Of a DNA stretch of 32,962 nucleotides, positions 1-8,099 are shown piece by piece; within the stretch, counting starts at the first letter, position 1; every line of letters begins with the position of its first letter. The position numbers and the translations under genes are program-made. The notes beneath the pieces were generated by a model. The model saw only the letters and a program-made list of their open reading frames with translations. It had not been told where the DNA came from and did no database searches. The DNA lies in NCBI GenBank assembly GCA_030840515.1, contig JAVEEJ010000190.1:1-32962 (forward strand), given 5' to 3'. Origin of the DNA: Frankiaceae bacterium (lineage in GTDB: Bacteria > Actinomycetota > Actinomycetes > JAVEEJ01).

Positions 1-431
1 TCGATCCCGAGCGTGTGCAAGCCGAGGCAGGACAGCAGGACGTCGACGATCGAGTCGGCAGCACCCACTTCATGGAAGTGGACGTCGGCGGGGGAGATGC
101 CGTGCACGGCGCCTTCGGCAACGGCCAGCCGCTGGAAGACTGCCGCCGCCCTGGCCTTGACGGCGTCCGGGACCGCGGCATCCCGGGTGAGGGCGAGCAC
201 GTCTTCGAGCCGGCGCAGCTGCGGGTCGTCGTCGTTGACCTCGAGTCGCCAGGACATCGCTGCCAGGCCGTTGACGTCTTCCGCACCGACGGAGCCGCCG
301 GCGCTGATCGGCAGCGACGAGAACAGCCGGAGCTCGGCACCATCGGGGAAAGCATCCACGTGGGCCAGCGCTCCGAGCAGCATGTCGCCACTGACCCCCA
401 TCGAGGCGTCGACCCAGGCCACCCGGCTCAC
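1..431 (-). CDS. larC: LarC, nickel-pincer cofactor biosynthesis protein (3' end beyond window)
   Basis: LarC inserts nickel into the pyridinium-bisthiocarboxylate mononucleotide to complete the nickel-pincer cofactor of lactate racemase and related enzymes; this is family knowledge. The visible N-terminal 143 codons begin with VAWVDASMGVSGDMLLGAL, matching the family's opening motif, and contain FHEVGAADSIVD, the conserved LarC EVGAxDSIxD signature. The GTG start overlaps the larB stop by four bases (GTGA), which indicates translational coupling in one larB-larC operon. The gene runs off the left edge, so its C-terminal half, where some homologues need a programmed frameshift, cannot be judged. 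Identification is firm. Confidence 0.9.
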   Translation of the reverse strand, partial: MSRVAWVDASMGVSGDMLLGALAHVDAFPDGAELRLFSSLPISAGGSVGAEDVNGLAAMSWRLEVNDDDPQLRRLEDVLALTRDAAVPDAVKARAAAVFQRLAVAEGAVHGISPADVHFHEVGAADSIVDVLLSCLGLHTLGI

Positions 432-1207
432 GTGCGGGCCGCCGCCCGACGCGCGACCCGCGCCGCGAAGACGCCGGCCCCGAAACCGTTGTCGATGTTG
501 ACGACGGTGACACCGGGCGCGCAGGAGTTGAGCATCGCCAGCAGGGCAGCGAGGCCACCGAAGGACGCTCCGTAGCCGACGCTCGTGGGCACCGCGACCA
601 TCGGCACCCCGACGAGGCCGCCGACGACGCTCGGCAGTGCGCCCTCCATCCCGGCCACGACCACGAGGCAGTCGGCAGAGTCGAGGACCGCGCGGTTCGC
701 CAGCAGTCGGTGCAGCCCGGCGACTCCCACATCGGTGACCTGCTCGGTCTCGGCACCGCAGACCGCGGCGGTGACCGCGGCCTCGGTGGCGACGGGAAGG
801 TCGGAGGTGCCGGCGGCCACGATCACCACCCGACCGCGGGCCGACGGCAGCTCGCCGACGTAGGCAGTGGCGCTCACGTCATCGACCACGGCGGCGGGCA
901 GGTCTCGCCGTACTCGCTCCCGGCTCTCCTCGCTCAAGCGGGTGGCGAGTACGGCGCGGTCGCTGGCCGCGGCCAGCCGGCGCAGGAGAGCCACCACCTG
1001 CTCCGGCGTCTTGCCGGCGCCGTAGACCACCTCGGGGTCACCGGTGCGCAGCGCGCGGTGCAGGTCAGGACGTGCCCAGCCCAGGTCCTCGACACCGGTC
1101 GCGTCAGCTCCGAGCGGGCCCGCGGTCAGCACCTCTGCGGCGGTGTCGGCGGGCAGAGTCCCCGCGGCGACCCGCTCGAGGAGCTCGACGAGCCGTGACC
1201 GGTCCAC
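428..1207 (-). CDS. larB: LarB, nickel-pincer cofactor biosynthesis carboxylase
   Basis: LarB carboxylates and hydrolyses nicotinic acid adenine dinucleotide to start synthesis of the nickel-pincer nucleotide (family knowledge). The 259-residue protein has a short helical N-terminal region and a PurE-like (AIR carboxylase) C-terminal domain. That domain shows GTSDLPVATEAAVTA, a VVVAGMEGALPSVV segment and VPTSVGYGASFGG, all typical of LarB. The GTG start is followed by DRSRLVELLERVAAG, a normal family N-terminus. larC follows with a 4-bp overlap. No larA or other nickel-pincer apoenzyme is visible in this window, so the enzyme that uses the cofactor must lie elsewhere or beyond the left edge. 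Confidence 0.93.
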   Translation of the reverse strand: MDRSRLVELLERVAAGTLPADTAAEVLTAGPLGADATGVEDLGWARPDLHRALRTGDPEVVYGAGKTPEQVVALLRRLAAASDRAVLATRLSEESRERVRRDLPAAVVDDVSATAYVGELPSARGRVVIVAAGTSDLPVATEAAVTAAVCGAETEQVTDVGVAGLHRLLANRAVLDSADCLVVVAGMEGALPSVVGGLVGVPMVAVPTSVGYGASFGGLAALLAMLNSCAPGVTVVNIDNGFGAGVFAARVARRAAART

Positions 1208-1246
1208 GGCGCGACCCTACGGTTCAGATCGGCGTTCAGGTGCGGC

Positions 1247-1252
1247 TACCCT
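1247..1252 (+). promoter_or_regulatory. Probable -10 element of a leaderless promoter (DUF4446 gene)
   Basis: TACCCT fits the actinobacterial TANNNT -10 pattern and ends eight bases before the GTG start at 1261. Transcription would therefore begin at or next to the start codon. A weak TTCAGA -35-like hexamer lies 18 bases upstream (1223-1228). There is no Shine-Dalgarno sequence before the GTG, which agrees with a leaderless message. This is inference from sequence pattern only. Confidence 0.45.
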
Positions 1253-1260
1253 CGGGCCTC

Positions 1261-1857
1261 GTGCCGGCCCTGTCCAAGGACACCCTCGACCTGCTCGCCC
1301 TCGTCGGCGTCGGGGTGGGCGTGGTGGCACTGCTTCTGGGCGTCGGAGCGTTCGTCCGGCTCCACCAGCTGCGTCGCGACTACGACGTGCTGCAGGGCGG
1401 CGACAACAAGGAGTCCTTCATCACCGCCGTCGGGCGGCAGCGCGCCGAGCTGCTCGGCCTGCGCCGCGACATCGACGCGGCGAAGTCCGAGCTCGCGGTG
1501 GCCCGGGCCGAGCTGCACGACGCGATCCGCCACGTGGCGGTGGTGCGTTACGACGCGTTCGCGGACATGGGTGGTCGGCTGTCCTTCTCCGCAGCGATGC
1601 TCGACGACGCCGGCGACGGCCTGGTCATCACCTCCATCAACGGCCGCAGCGAGACCCGCACCTACGCCAAGGGCGTCAAGGCCGGCACCAGCGAGCACAC
1701 GCTCTCTCCGGAGGAACTGCAGGCCATCGGGTATGCCACGGGTACGACGCCGCCTCGGTTGACGCGGCGGGCGCGTAAGGCAGCCGAGGCCGAGCAGGCC
1801 ATGGAACCGCTGCCGGAGCCCGACGGTGACGTCGAAGGCTTCACCGTCCGGCCCTGA
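1261..1857 (+). CDS. DUF4446 family membrane-anchored protein
   Basis: A 198-residue protein of the DUF4446 family, function unknown. It has one N-terminal transmembrane segment (about residues 9-30, LLALVGVGVGVVALLLGVGA), then a coiled-coil-prone charged stretch, then the family signature: RHVAVVRYDAFADMGGRLSF, GDGLVITSINGRSETRTYAK and a SPEE segment near the end. The soluble part is probably cytoplasmic. I chose the GTG at 1261 because it sits just after a leaderless-type -10 and begins just before the membrane segment; an in-frame GTG at 1240 is possible. It is divergent from larB and 14 bases upstream of pheA, so the two may be cotranscribed. Confidence 0.85.
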   Translation: MPALSKDTLDLLALVGVGVGVVALLLGVGAFVRLHQLRRDYDVLQGGDNKESFITAVGRQRAELLGLRRDIDAAKSELAVARAELHDAIRHVAVVRYDAFADMGGRLSFSAAMLDDAGDGLVITSINGRSETRTYAKGVKAGTSEHTLSPEELQAIGYATGTTPPRLTRRARKAAEAEQAMEPLPEPDGDVEGFTVRP

Positions 1858-1871
1858 CAGAAGGCGCGTCG

Positions 1872-2816
1872 ATGCCTGGACTGCCTCCCCCGCGTTACGC
1901 CTACCTCGGACCCGAGGGGACCTTCACCGAGGCCGCCCTGCGGTCGCTGCCCTCGGCGTCCAAAGCCCACCTGATGCCCTGCTCGACGGTGCCCGCGGCG
2001 CTCGACGCTGTGCGCCAGGGCGAGGCCGACGGGGCCATGGTGCCGCTGGAGAACTCGGTCGAGGGATCGGTCGCCGTCACCCTCGACGCGCTGGCCGTGG
2101 GCGAGCCGTTGCTGATCGCCCGCGAGGTCGTGCTCCCGGTGGCCTTCGCCGTCGCCACCCGGCCCGGCATCGCGCCGGAAGACGTGCGCACCATCGCCAC
2201 CATCCCGCACGCTCACGCGCAGGTGCGTGGCTGGTTGGACGAGCACCTGCCCGGCGCGGCCTTGCTGCCCACCCCCTCCACCGCCGACGGGGCACGGGTG
2301 GTGGCCGAAGGCGGGGCCGACGCCGCGGTGTGCGCGCCGATCGCGGCCGAGCGCTATGGGCTCGTCGTACTCGCCTCCGACGTCCACGACGCACTGGACG
2401 CGCAGACCCGCTTCGTGCTGGCGGTGCGGCCGAGCGGACCGCCGCCACCGCCGACCGGGTGGGACAGGACCTCGCTGGTGGCGTTCATCGCCGACGACCA
2501 CGCCGGTGCGCTGCTCGAGCTGCTCACGGAGCTGGCGGTGCGGGGGGTGAACCTGACGCGCATCGAGTCCCGCCCCACCGGCGAAGGGCTCGGCCGCTAC
2601 TGCTTCTCCATCGACTGCGAGGGGCACGTCGCCGAGCCGCGGGTGGGCGAGGCCTTGGCTGCGCTGCGCCGGACCTGCCTTGACCTGCGGTTTCTCGGGT
2701 CATACCCCCGGGCGGACGCGGCGCCCGAGTCCACGCCACGACGCCGCGGCACGAGCGAGGCCGAGTTCCGGGACGGGGCAGCCTGGGTGGAGCGGCTGCG
2801 GACCGGCCCGGTCTGA
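1872..2816 (+). CDS. pheA: Prephenate dehydratase
   Basis: Converts prephenate to phenylpyruvate, the committed step of phenylalanine synthesis. The 314-residue protein has the periplasmic-binding-like catalytic domain (residues about 6-190), with YLGPEGTFTEAAL, MVPLENSVEGSV and the TRFVLAV strand. A C-terminal ACT domain (about 200-285) follows, with LVAFIADDHAGALLELL and the phenylalanine-binding ESRPT segment, so feedback inhibition by phenylalanine is expected. The length is normal for the monofunctional actinobacterial enzyme. The ATG is preceded by GAAGG. A strong hairpin terminator follows. Chorismate mutase, the preceding pathway step, is encoded separately at 20359-20706. Confidence 0.95.
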   Translation: MPGLPPPRYAYLGPEGTFTEAALRSLPSASKAHLMPCSTVPAALDAVRQGEADGAMVPLENSVEGSVAVTLDALAVGEPLLIAREVVLPVAFAVATRPGIAPEDVRTIATIPHAHAQVRGWLDEHLPGAALLPTPSTADGARVVAEGGADAAVCAPIAAERYGLVVLASDVHDALDAQTRFVLAVRPSGPPPPPTGWDRTSLVAFIADDHAGALLELLTELAVRGVNLTRIESRPTGEGLGRYCFSIDCEGHVAEPRVGEALAALRRTCLDLRFLGSYPRADAAPESTPRRRGTSEAEFRDGAAWVERLRTGPV

Positions 2817-2829
2817 CCGAGAGCAAGAA

Positions 2830-2861
2830 GAGGCCCGGACCCCCCAGCGGGTCCGGGCCTC
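2830..2861. terminator. Bidirectional hairpin terminator between pheA and the small secreted protein gene
   Basis: A perfect 13-bp inverted repeat: GAGGCCCGGACCC at 2830-2842, a 6-base loop, and GGGTCCGGGCCTC at 2849-2861. It lies between two converging genes, 14 bases after the pheA stop and 40 bases beyond the stop of the minus-strand gene. There is no long T-run on either side, which is usual for high-GC actinobacterial terminators. Confidence 0.8.
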
Positions 2862-2901
2862 TCCCAGTAGCAGCGGATCAGTGGTGCCGGTGAGCGTTAG
2901 C

Positions 2902-3045
2902 TCACGGGGCGCACTGGTCCACGGTCTGCTCGGTTCCGTTGACGTTCAGGTACAGGTGCACACAGGCGCCCGGGTCAGCGAGCGCAGGTGCGGTGGTGGC
3001 CAGTGCAGCGCCGCCGAGAACGAGAGCAGCAATGAGCTTCTTCAC
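2902..3045 (-). CDS. Small secreted protein, 47 residues
   Basis: Function not recognised. The protein starts VKKLIAALVLGGAALATT and has a clear Sec signal peptide (KK, hydrophobic core, APALA) with likely cleavage after residue 23. That leaves a mature chain of only about 24 residues that begins DPGACVHLYL and ends DQCAP. The two cysteines of the mature part (residues 28 and 45) could form one disulfide. I chose the GTG at 3045 because GGGAGGGGA lies at the correct distance before it; an in-frame start 14 codons upstream would put hydrophilic residues before the signal peptide. It stands alone on the minus strand between pheA and serS with its own terminator. Confidence 0.75.
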   Translation of the reverse strand: MKKLIAALVLGGAALATTAPALADPGACVHLYLNVNGTEQTVDQCAP

Positions 3046-3156
3046 GGATTCCCCTCCCAGTGGGGTCGTGAGTGGTGTATCGGACATCAGGGTTAACGGG
3101 GGACGTCACGTTTGCTCGCGGGTTCCCACAAAAAACTTTTCGCTGGAACGGCTCGG

Positions 3157-3162
3157 TAGCCT
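3157..3162 (+). promoter_or_regulatory. Probable -10 element of a leaderless serS promoter
   Basis: TAGCCT (TANNNT type) ends seven bases before the GTG start of serS at 3170, and no ribosome-binding site is present. This arrangement predicts a leaderless transcript. No clear -35 hexamer is visible. Pattern-based inference. Confidence 0.45.
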
Positions 3163-3169
3163 GCGCAGC

Positions 3170-4435
3170 GTGATCGACCTCCGCACCCTCCGCGACGACC
3201 CGGAGCGGGTCCGCGCCTCGCAGCGGCACCGTGGGGCCGACCCCGCAGCCGTGGATACCCTGCTCGCCGCTGACGCCGCACGCCGGGCCGCGATCTCCGT
3301 GGCCGACGAGCTGCGCGCGGAGTCGAACACCGCAAGCAAGGGCATCCAGGCGGCGGCCCCGGACGAGCGCGCGGCGCTGATCGTGCGGGCCAAGCAGCTC
3401 AAGGACGCCGTGCGGGATGCGGAGCTCGAGCAGGGCCACGCAGAGGACGCGCTGCGCGCGGCGCACCTGGCCATCGCCAACGTGGTCGAGGACGGCGTCC
3501 CTCCTGGGGGTGAGGACGACTACGTCCTGCTCGAGGAGGTCGGAGCCCCCACGGTCGGCCCGGACGCGAAGGACCACCTCGAGCTGGGGGAGCGGCTCGG
3601 TGCCATCGACGTCGAGCGCGGGGCCAAGGTCTCCGGGTCGCGCTTCTACTTCCTCACCGGCGTCGGGGCGCTGCTCGAGCTCGCCCTGGTGAACGCGGCC
3701 ATGGCGCAGGCCGTGTCGGCGGGCTTCACGCCGATGATCGTCCCGGCCCTGGTGCGACCCGAGGCGATGGAGGGCACCGGGTTTCTCGGCGCGCACGCCG
3801 CGGAGGTCTACCGGCTCGAGGCCGACGACCTCTACCTGGTCGGCACCTCCGAGGTCCCGCTCGCGGCCTATCACTCGGGCGAGGTGCTCGACCTGTCCGG
3901 CGGGCCGCTGCGCTACGCCGGCTTCTCGTCCTGCTTCCGGCGCGAGGCCGGTTCCTACGGCAAGGACACGCGGGGGATCATCCGCGTGCACCAGTTCGAC
4001 AAGGTGGAGATGTTCGTGTTCACCACGGTCGAGCAGGCCTACGACGAGCACCGTCGACTGCTGGCGTGGGAGAAGGAGTTCCTCGACGCCCTCGAGCTGC
4101 CCTACCGGGTGATCGACGTGGCGGCCGGCGACCTGGGGTCGAGCGCGGCGCGCAAGTTCGACTGCGAGGCCTGGCTGCCCTCCCAGCAGCGGTGGCTGGA
4201 GCTGACCTCCACGTCCAACTGCACCGACTTCCAGGCACGCAGGCTGGGGGTGCGGGTCCGCGGTGAGGACGGCTCGCTCACGCCCGCGGCAACCCTCAAC
4301 GGCACCCTGTGCGCAGTGCCGCGCACGATCGTGGCGCTCCTGGAGAACCACCAGCAGCCCGACGGCGCCGTACGCGTGCCCGCACTTCTCCAGCCCTACC
4401 TCGGCGGCCGCGAGCTCCTCGAACCGGTGAGCTGA
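3170..4435 (+). CDS. serS: Seryl-tRNA synthetase
   Basis: Charges tRNA-Ser with serine in the cytoplasm. The 421-residue class II synthetase starts VIDLRTLRDDPERVRASQ, the standard SerRS N-terminus. A long antiparallel coiled-coil arm (about residues 30-100) binds the tRNA-Ser extra arm. The catalytic domain has TSEVPLAAYH, motif 2 FRREAGSYGKDTRGIIRVHQ and motif 3 LNGTLCAVPRTIVALLENHQ. The GTG at 3170 is chosen over longer in-frame options because it gives the family N-terminus and follows a leaderless-type -10. The HAD gene follows nine bases downstream, suggesting an operon. Two of its tRNA substrates are encoded in this same window. Confidence 0.96.
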   Translation: MIDLRTLRDDPERVRASQRHRGADPAAVDTLLAADAARRAAISVADELRAESNTASKGIQAAAPDERAALIVRAKQLKDAVRDAELEQGHAEDALRAAHLAIANVVEDGVPPGGEDDYVLLEEVGAPTVGPDAKDHLELGERLGAIDVERGAKVSGSRFYFLTGVGALLELALVNAAMAQAVSAGFTPMIVPALVRPEAMEGTGFLGAHAAEVYRLEADDLYLVGTSEVPLAAYHSGEVLDLSGGPLRYAGFSSCFRREAGSYGKDTRGIIRVHQFDKVEMFVFTTVEQAYDEHRRLLAWEKEFLDALELPYRVIDVAAGDLGSSAARKFDCEAWLPSQQRWLELTSTSNCTDFQARRLGVRVRGEDGSLTPAATLNGTLCAVPRTIVALLENHQQPDGAVRVPALLQPYLGGRELLEPVS

Positions 4436-4444
4436 AGACGTCGG

Positions 4445-5254
4445 ATGGACGAGTACGTCGTGCGGTGCGTCGCCACCGACCTCGACGGAACCCTGGTGCG
4501 CACCGACGGGACGATCAGCAAGCGCACCGCTGACGCCCTCGCCGGCGTGGAGGCGGCAGGCATCGACGTCGTCCTGGTCACCGGGCGGCCTCCGCGCTGG
4601 ATGCACCCGGTCGCGGAGGCGACGGGTCACCGCGGGCTGGCCGTCTGCGCCAACGGCGCGCTCATCTACGACCTGCACACGGAGCGGGTCGTCGAGACCT
4701 TCCCGTTGGGCGTGACGGCGGCTGCTGACGTGGTCGACTCGCTGCGGCGAGCGATCGCCGGTGTGAGCTTCGCCGTCGAGCGCGGGGAGAGCTTCGGCCA
4801 CGAGCCCGGCTACCAGACGCGCTATCCGATGCCGGACGGCGTGGTGATCGCACCGATGGACGAGCTGCTTGCCGCTGGCCCTGCCGTCAAGATCCTGGTC
4901 AGGCACGCGTCGTTGTCGGCCGACGAGCTGCTCGCCAGTGCGTCGGAGGTGGTGGGGCAGACCGCGAACGTGACGCACTCCAACGTCAACGACCGGCTGC
5001 TCGAAATCAGCGCCGCCGGGGTGTCGAAGGCCTCGACGCTCGCCCGGCTGTGTGCTGAGCGCGGGATCGACCGCGGTCAGGTCGTCGCCTTCGGCGACAT
5101 GCCCAACGACCTGCCGATGCTGGAGTGGGCAGGCACGTCGTACGCCGTGGCAAACGCGCACCCCGACGTCCTCGCGGCAGTCGACCACGTGACCGCGAGC
5201 AACGACGACGACGGTGTGGCAATGGTGCTCGAACAGCTATTGGGTGGCCGTTGA
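4445..5254 (+). CDS. Cof-type HAD-superfamily phosphatase (subclass IIB)
   Basis: A 269-residue soluble hydrolase. Motif I is DLDGTLV (nucleophile Asp and general acid Asp, residues about 12-18). Motif II is VTGRPPRW, typical of Cof/IIB proteins. The lysine of motif III lies in VSKASTLARLCAERGID and motif IV is VAFGDMPNDLPMLEW. A IIB cap domain lies between residues about 85 and 185. These enzymes dephosphorylate small phosphorylated metabolites, and the substrate cannot be told from sequence. It begins nine bases after serS, so it is probably cotranscribed; the serS-HAD pairing recurs in actinomycetes (recollection). Confidence 0.9.
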   Translation: MDEYVVRCVATDLDGTLVRTDGTISKRTADALAGVEAAGIDVVLVTGRPPRWMHPVAEATGHRGLAVCANGALIYDLHTERVVETFPLGVTAAADVVDSLRRAIAGVSFAVERGESFGHEPGYQTRYPMPDGVVIAPMDELLAAGPAVKILVRHASLSADELLASASEVVGQTANVTHSNVNDRLLEISAAGVSKASTLARLCAERGIDRGQVVAFGDMPNDLPMLEWAGTSYAVANAHPDVLAAVDHVTASNDDDGVAMVLEQLLGGR

Positions 5255-5283
5255 CCCGCATGCTTTGACAGGGTGTGCCGGTG

Positions 5284-6624
5284 ATGAAACGCGGGTCGCT
5301 GTGGCGGCATCAGGACTTCCTCAAGCTGTGGACCGGCGAGACGATCAGCGTCTTCGGCTCGTCGATCAGCCAGCTCGCGATCCCGCTGGTCGCCATCTCG
5401 ACGCTGCATGCCACGACGTTCCAGGTCGGCGCGCTCAACGCGGTGGAGACCGCGCCGTTCCTGCTGGTCGCGTTGTGGGCCGGCGTGTACGTCGACCGGC
5501 GCAAGCGGCGCGGGGTCCTGATCGGCGCCGACATCGGTCGTGCCCTCGTACTCGGCTCGATCCCGGTCGTGTTCTGGCTCGGGGGGATGGACGACAACAG
5601 TCGGGCGTCCGGACTCGCGCAGCTCTACGCCGTCGCACTGGTGGCGGGCATCTTGACGGTGTTCTTCGACGTCGCCTACCAGTCCTACCTGCCCTCGCTC
5701 GTGGACCGCGAGCAGCTGGCCGAGGGCAACTCCAAGCTGACGACGACTGAGGCCGCCGCGCAGCTCGCCGGCCCGGGTGCCGCTGGCCTGCTCATCAACG
5801 CGTTGAAGGCGCCGGTGGCGATCGTGGTCGACGCCGCCTCGTTCCTGGTGTCGGCGTTCGCGGTCGGCCTGATCCGGAAGCCCGAGCCCGAGGTGGAGGT
5901 CCCCGAGGGCGGCCACAACTCGGTGCGCAAGGACATCTCGGAGGGCCTGCGTTACGTCACCCGCCACCCGATGCTGAAGAAGATCGCCGGCTGCACGGGC
6001 ACGTCGAACCTCGGCAGCGCCATGACCAATGCAGTCCTCGTGGTCTTCCTGGTCCGGGAGCTCCACTACTCGCCTTCACTCCTCGGCCTGGTGTTCTCGC
6101 TGGGATCGATCGGCTTCCTCGTCGGATCCGTCATCACTGCGCGGGTCACCAACTGGCTCGGCCTCGGTCGCACCATCGTGCTGTCGTCCGGGCTCGCGGG
6201 CTTCGCGACGTTGGTCGTGCCCTTCGTCCCCGCGGACAACAAGGCGCTCTCGGCCCCGCTGGTCGTCGCGTCCAGCATCCTGGTCGGGGTCGGCGTGCCG
6301 ATCTACAACATCGGCCAGGTCTCGCTGCGCCAGGCGATCACGCCCACCCGGCTGCAGGGCCGGATGAACGCCTCGATGCGCTTCATCGTGTGGGGAACGA
6401 TGCCACTTGGCGGGCTCATCGGCGGCGCGCTCGGCGGTCCGCTGGGGCTGCGCAACACGATGCTCGTCGGCGCGATCCTGAACGCCTCATGCTTCCTGTG
6501 GGTGCTGTTCTCCCCGGTGCGCACGCTGAAGGAGATCCCGGAGGTGGAGGAGCCGACCGGCACCGCCGCCGTCGATGTCGCCGAGGCGGAGCACCCCCCG
6601 ACCGGCGCCGCGCCGATGCTCTGA
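5284..6624 (+). CDS. MFS transporter, MFS_3/EntS-like exporter
   Basis: A 446-residue inner-membrane protein of the major facilitator superfamily, closest in pattern to the MFS_3 group, which includes enterobactin-type exporters. The start FLKLWTGETISVFGSSISQLAIPL, the loop-2/3 motif GVYVDRRKRRGVLIGADIGR and FDVAYQSYLPSLVDREQLAEGN are characteristic. Around 12 transmembrane helices are visible, with a hydrophilic, acidic C-terminal tail. The ATG at 5284 has AGGG about ten bases upstream; a GTG at 5275 is the alternative. The substrate is unknown and no siderophore or drug-resistance gene is adjacent. It follows the HAD gene closely and may be read from the same transcript. Confidence 0.88.
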   Translation: MKRGSLWRHQDFLKLWTGETISVFGSSISQLAIPLVAISTLHATTFQVGALNAVETAPFLLVALWAGVYVDRRKRRGVLIGADIGRALVLGSIPVVFWLGGMDDNSRASGLAQLYAVALVAGILTVFFDVAYQSYLPSLVDREQLAEGNSKLTTTEAAAQLAGPGAAGLLINALKAPVAIVVDAASFLVSAFAVGLIRKPEPEVEVPEGGHNSVRKDISEGLRYVTRHPMLKKIAGCTGTSNLGSAMTNAVLVVFLVRELHYSPSLLGLVFSLGSIGFLVGSVITARVTNWLGLGRTIVLSSGLAGFATLVVPFVPADNKALSAPLVVASSILVGVGVPIYNIGQVSLRQAITPTRLQGRMNASMRFIVWGTMPLGGLIGGALGGPLGLRNTMLVGAILNASCFLWVLFSPVRTLKEIPEVEEPTGTAAVDVAEAEHPPTGAAPML

Positions 6625-6662
6625 GCAGGAGCTCGACCCTCTGCGTCGAAACACGCGGCACG

Positions 6663-6678
6663 GGGGCGGATCCGCCCC
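6663..6678. promoter_or_regulatory. 16-bp perfect palindrome upstream of the BNR protein gene
   Basis: GGGGCGGATCCGCCCC is a perfect 16-bp palindrome 15 bases before the ATG at 6694. It could be an operator for a dimeric regulator or a hairpin in the leader. It is too close to the start to be a terminator of the MFS gene alone. Function is not known. Confidence 0.35.
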
Positions 6679-6693
6679 GTTGGGGGTCGCAAG

Positions 6694-8091
6694 ATGCGCA
6701 AAGCCGTCGCCGTCGTCGCCGTACTCGCCGCCTGCGCCGTGTCAGCGGGCGCGGCCTCCGCCCGCACCACGCCCGTCCCGCGGTTCACCGGCCCGATCCT
6801 GCTGGCGAACACCGACGGGGTCACCGAGCCCCGCATGGCAGTGGATCGCAGGACCGACATCCGCTACGCGGTGGCCAACCTCAAGAGCGGTCCGGCGGCC
6901 GTGTTCGCCTCCACCGACGGCGGCCGGACATTCGGCAAGACGCAAGGGACGATCCCTGGGCAGCAGGCGACGACCATCGACCTGGACATCGTCACCTTGT
7001 CGACCGGTCGCGTCATCGCGAACGAGCTGGACGAAGCGGGCCTGACGTTCCCCACCGGCTACAGCGACGACCACGGCAAGACCTGGCAGGCGTCGTCGGG
7101 CCCCATCGTCGACGTGGACCGGCAGTGGCTCGCGGTCGGGCCGCACGACGAGGTCTACCTGGTGTTCCACAACTTCGTCTCGGGGCTGACTGCGCACGAG
7201 GTCATGGTGCAGAGCTCGACCGACGGCGGGAAGACCTTCGGCGCCCCGGTGCCCGTGACACTGCCCGGGGAGCAGGCCTTCGCCGACCTGTCCTGCGGCG
7301 ACTCGACCGGCCCGTCGGGGATGGCGGTCGACCAGCGCAGCGGTCGCATCTACGTCTCGTTCACCACGCGCACCTCAGCTGTCGGAGGCGGTTGCGGCAA
7401 GAGCGCCACCGGTGAGCCCGGGTTCAACGTCGTGCCCTCCTCGCACATCTGGGTGGCCTCCTCCCCCAACGGCCAGGCCGGCACCTGGAAGACCTCGCTC
7501 GCTGTCGACGCGGCCGAGAGCGGCCTCATCGTCGGCCTCCAGTACTCGCCCGTGCGAGTGGACACGGCGGGAGGCGTGTACGTCGTCTACACGCAGGGCC
7601 TGACCAAGGGTAGCTACGTGTCCGACCTGCACTACGCCTACCTGGCCCCGGGCGCCTCGGCCTGGCGCCAGCACAAGGTCACCGGAACCTCCGGCGGGAT
7701 CCTCTTCGGCCACATCGAGGTCGGCAAGCCGGGGCGGATCGGGCTGGCCTACCTGTACTCCCGCGTCGTCGACGGCGCGACCTTGTGGTTCCCCGCCTTC
7801 TCGCAGACCCTCGACGGCCTCGCTACGCGTCCGCACTTCACGCAGGTCAAGCTGGCCGGCTTCCCGAGTCACAAGGGCAGCGCCGCCCAGATGTCGGGCT
7901 CGTGCGCGACCGGTCCCGGCGCGGGTATCCAGCAGGGGCTGACCTGCGGACGCCAGCTGGACAACTTCGGCACCGCGCTCGATCGCGCGGGCCGGGTGTC
8001 GGTGATCTGGCCCGCCCCGTCGGCCGCCCTCGGTGAGGGGCAGGTCGGGACCTACATCGCCACCCAGCTGTCCGGACCCGGTCTGCTCTAG
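6694..8091 (+). CDS. Secreted BNR/Asp-box beta-propeller protein (sialidase-like fold)
   Basis: A 465-residue protein with a Sec signal peptide (MRKAVAVVAVLAACAVSAGAA, cleavage near SAR) and repeated Asp-boxes: STDGGRTF, SDDHGKTW and STDGGKTF. These give a predicted six-bladed sialidase-like propeller outside the cell. I cannot see the arginine triad and the Tyr/Glu pair well enough to claim sialidase activity, so it may be a binding or structural propeller. The ATG at 6694 starts directly at the signal peptide and is preceded by GGGG. A second secreted Asp-box protein is at 26421-27824 on the other strand. The gene converges on bpa with eight bases between them. Confidence 0.78.
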   Translation: MRKAVAVVAVLAACAVSAGAASARTTPVPRFTGPILLANTDGVTEPRMAVDRRTDIRYAVANLKSGPAAVFASTDGGRTFGKTQGTIPGQQATTIDLDIVTLSTGRVIANELDEAGLTFPTGYSDDHGKTWQASSGPIVDVDRQWLAVGPHDEVYLVFHNFVSGLTAHEVMVQSSTDGGKTFGAPVPVTLPGEQAFADLSCGDSTGPSGMAVDQRSGRIYVSFTTRTSAVGGGCGKSATGEPGFNVVPSSHIWVASSPNGQAGTWKTSLAVDAAESGLIVGLQYSPVRVDTAGGVYVVYTQGLTKGSYVSDLHYAYLAPGASAWRQHKVTGTSGGILFGHIEVGKPGRIGLAYLYSRVVDGATLWFPAFSQTLDGLATRPHFTQVKLAGFPSHKGSAAQMSGSCATGPGAGIQQGLTCGRQLDNFGTALDRAGRVSVIWPAPSAALGEGQVGTYIATQLSGPGLL

Positions 8092-8099
8092 CGGGCCAC

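Noticed and set aside
2975..5188. A 737-codon open frame on the minus strand across serS and the HAD gene
   Set aside because: It is antisense to two well-identified genes, has the His/Arg/Gly-rich composition of a high-GC shadow frame, and matches no family.
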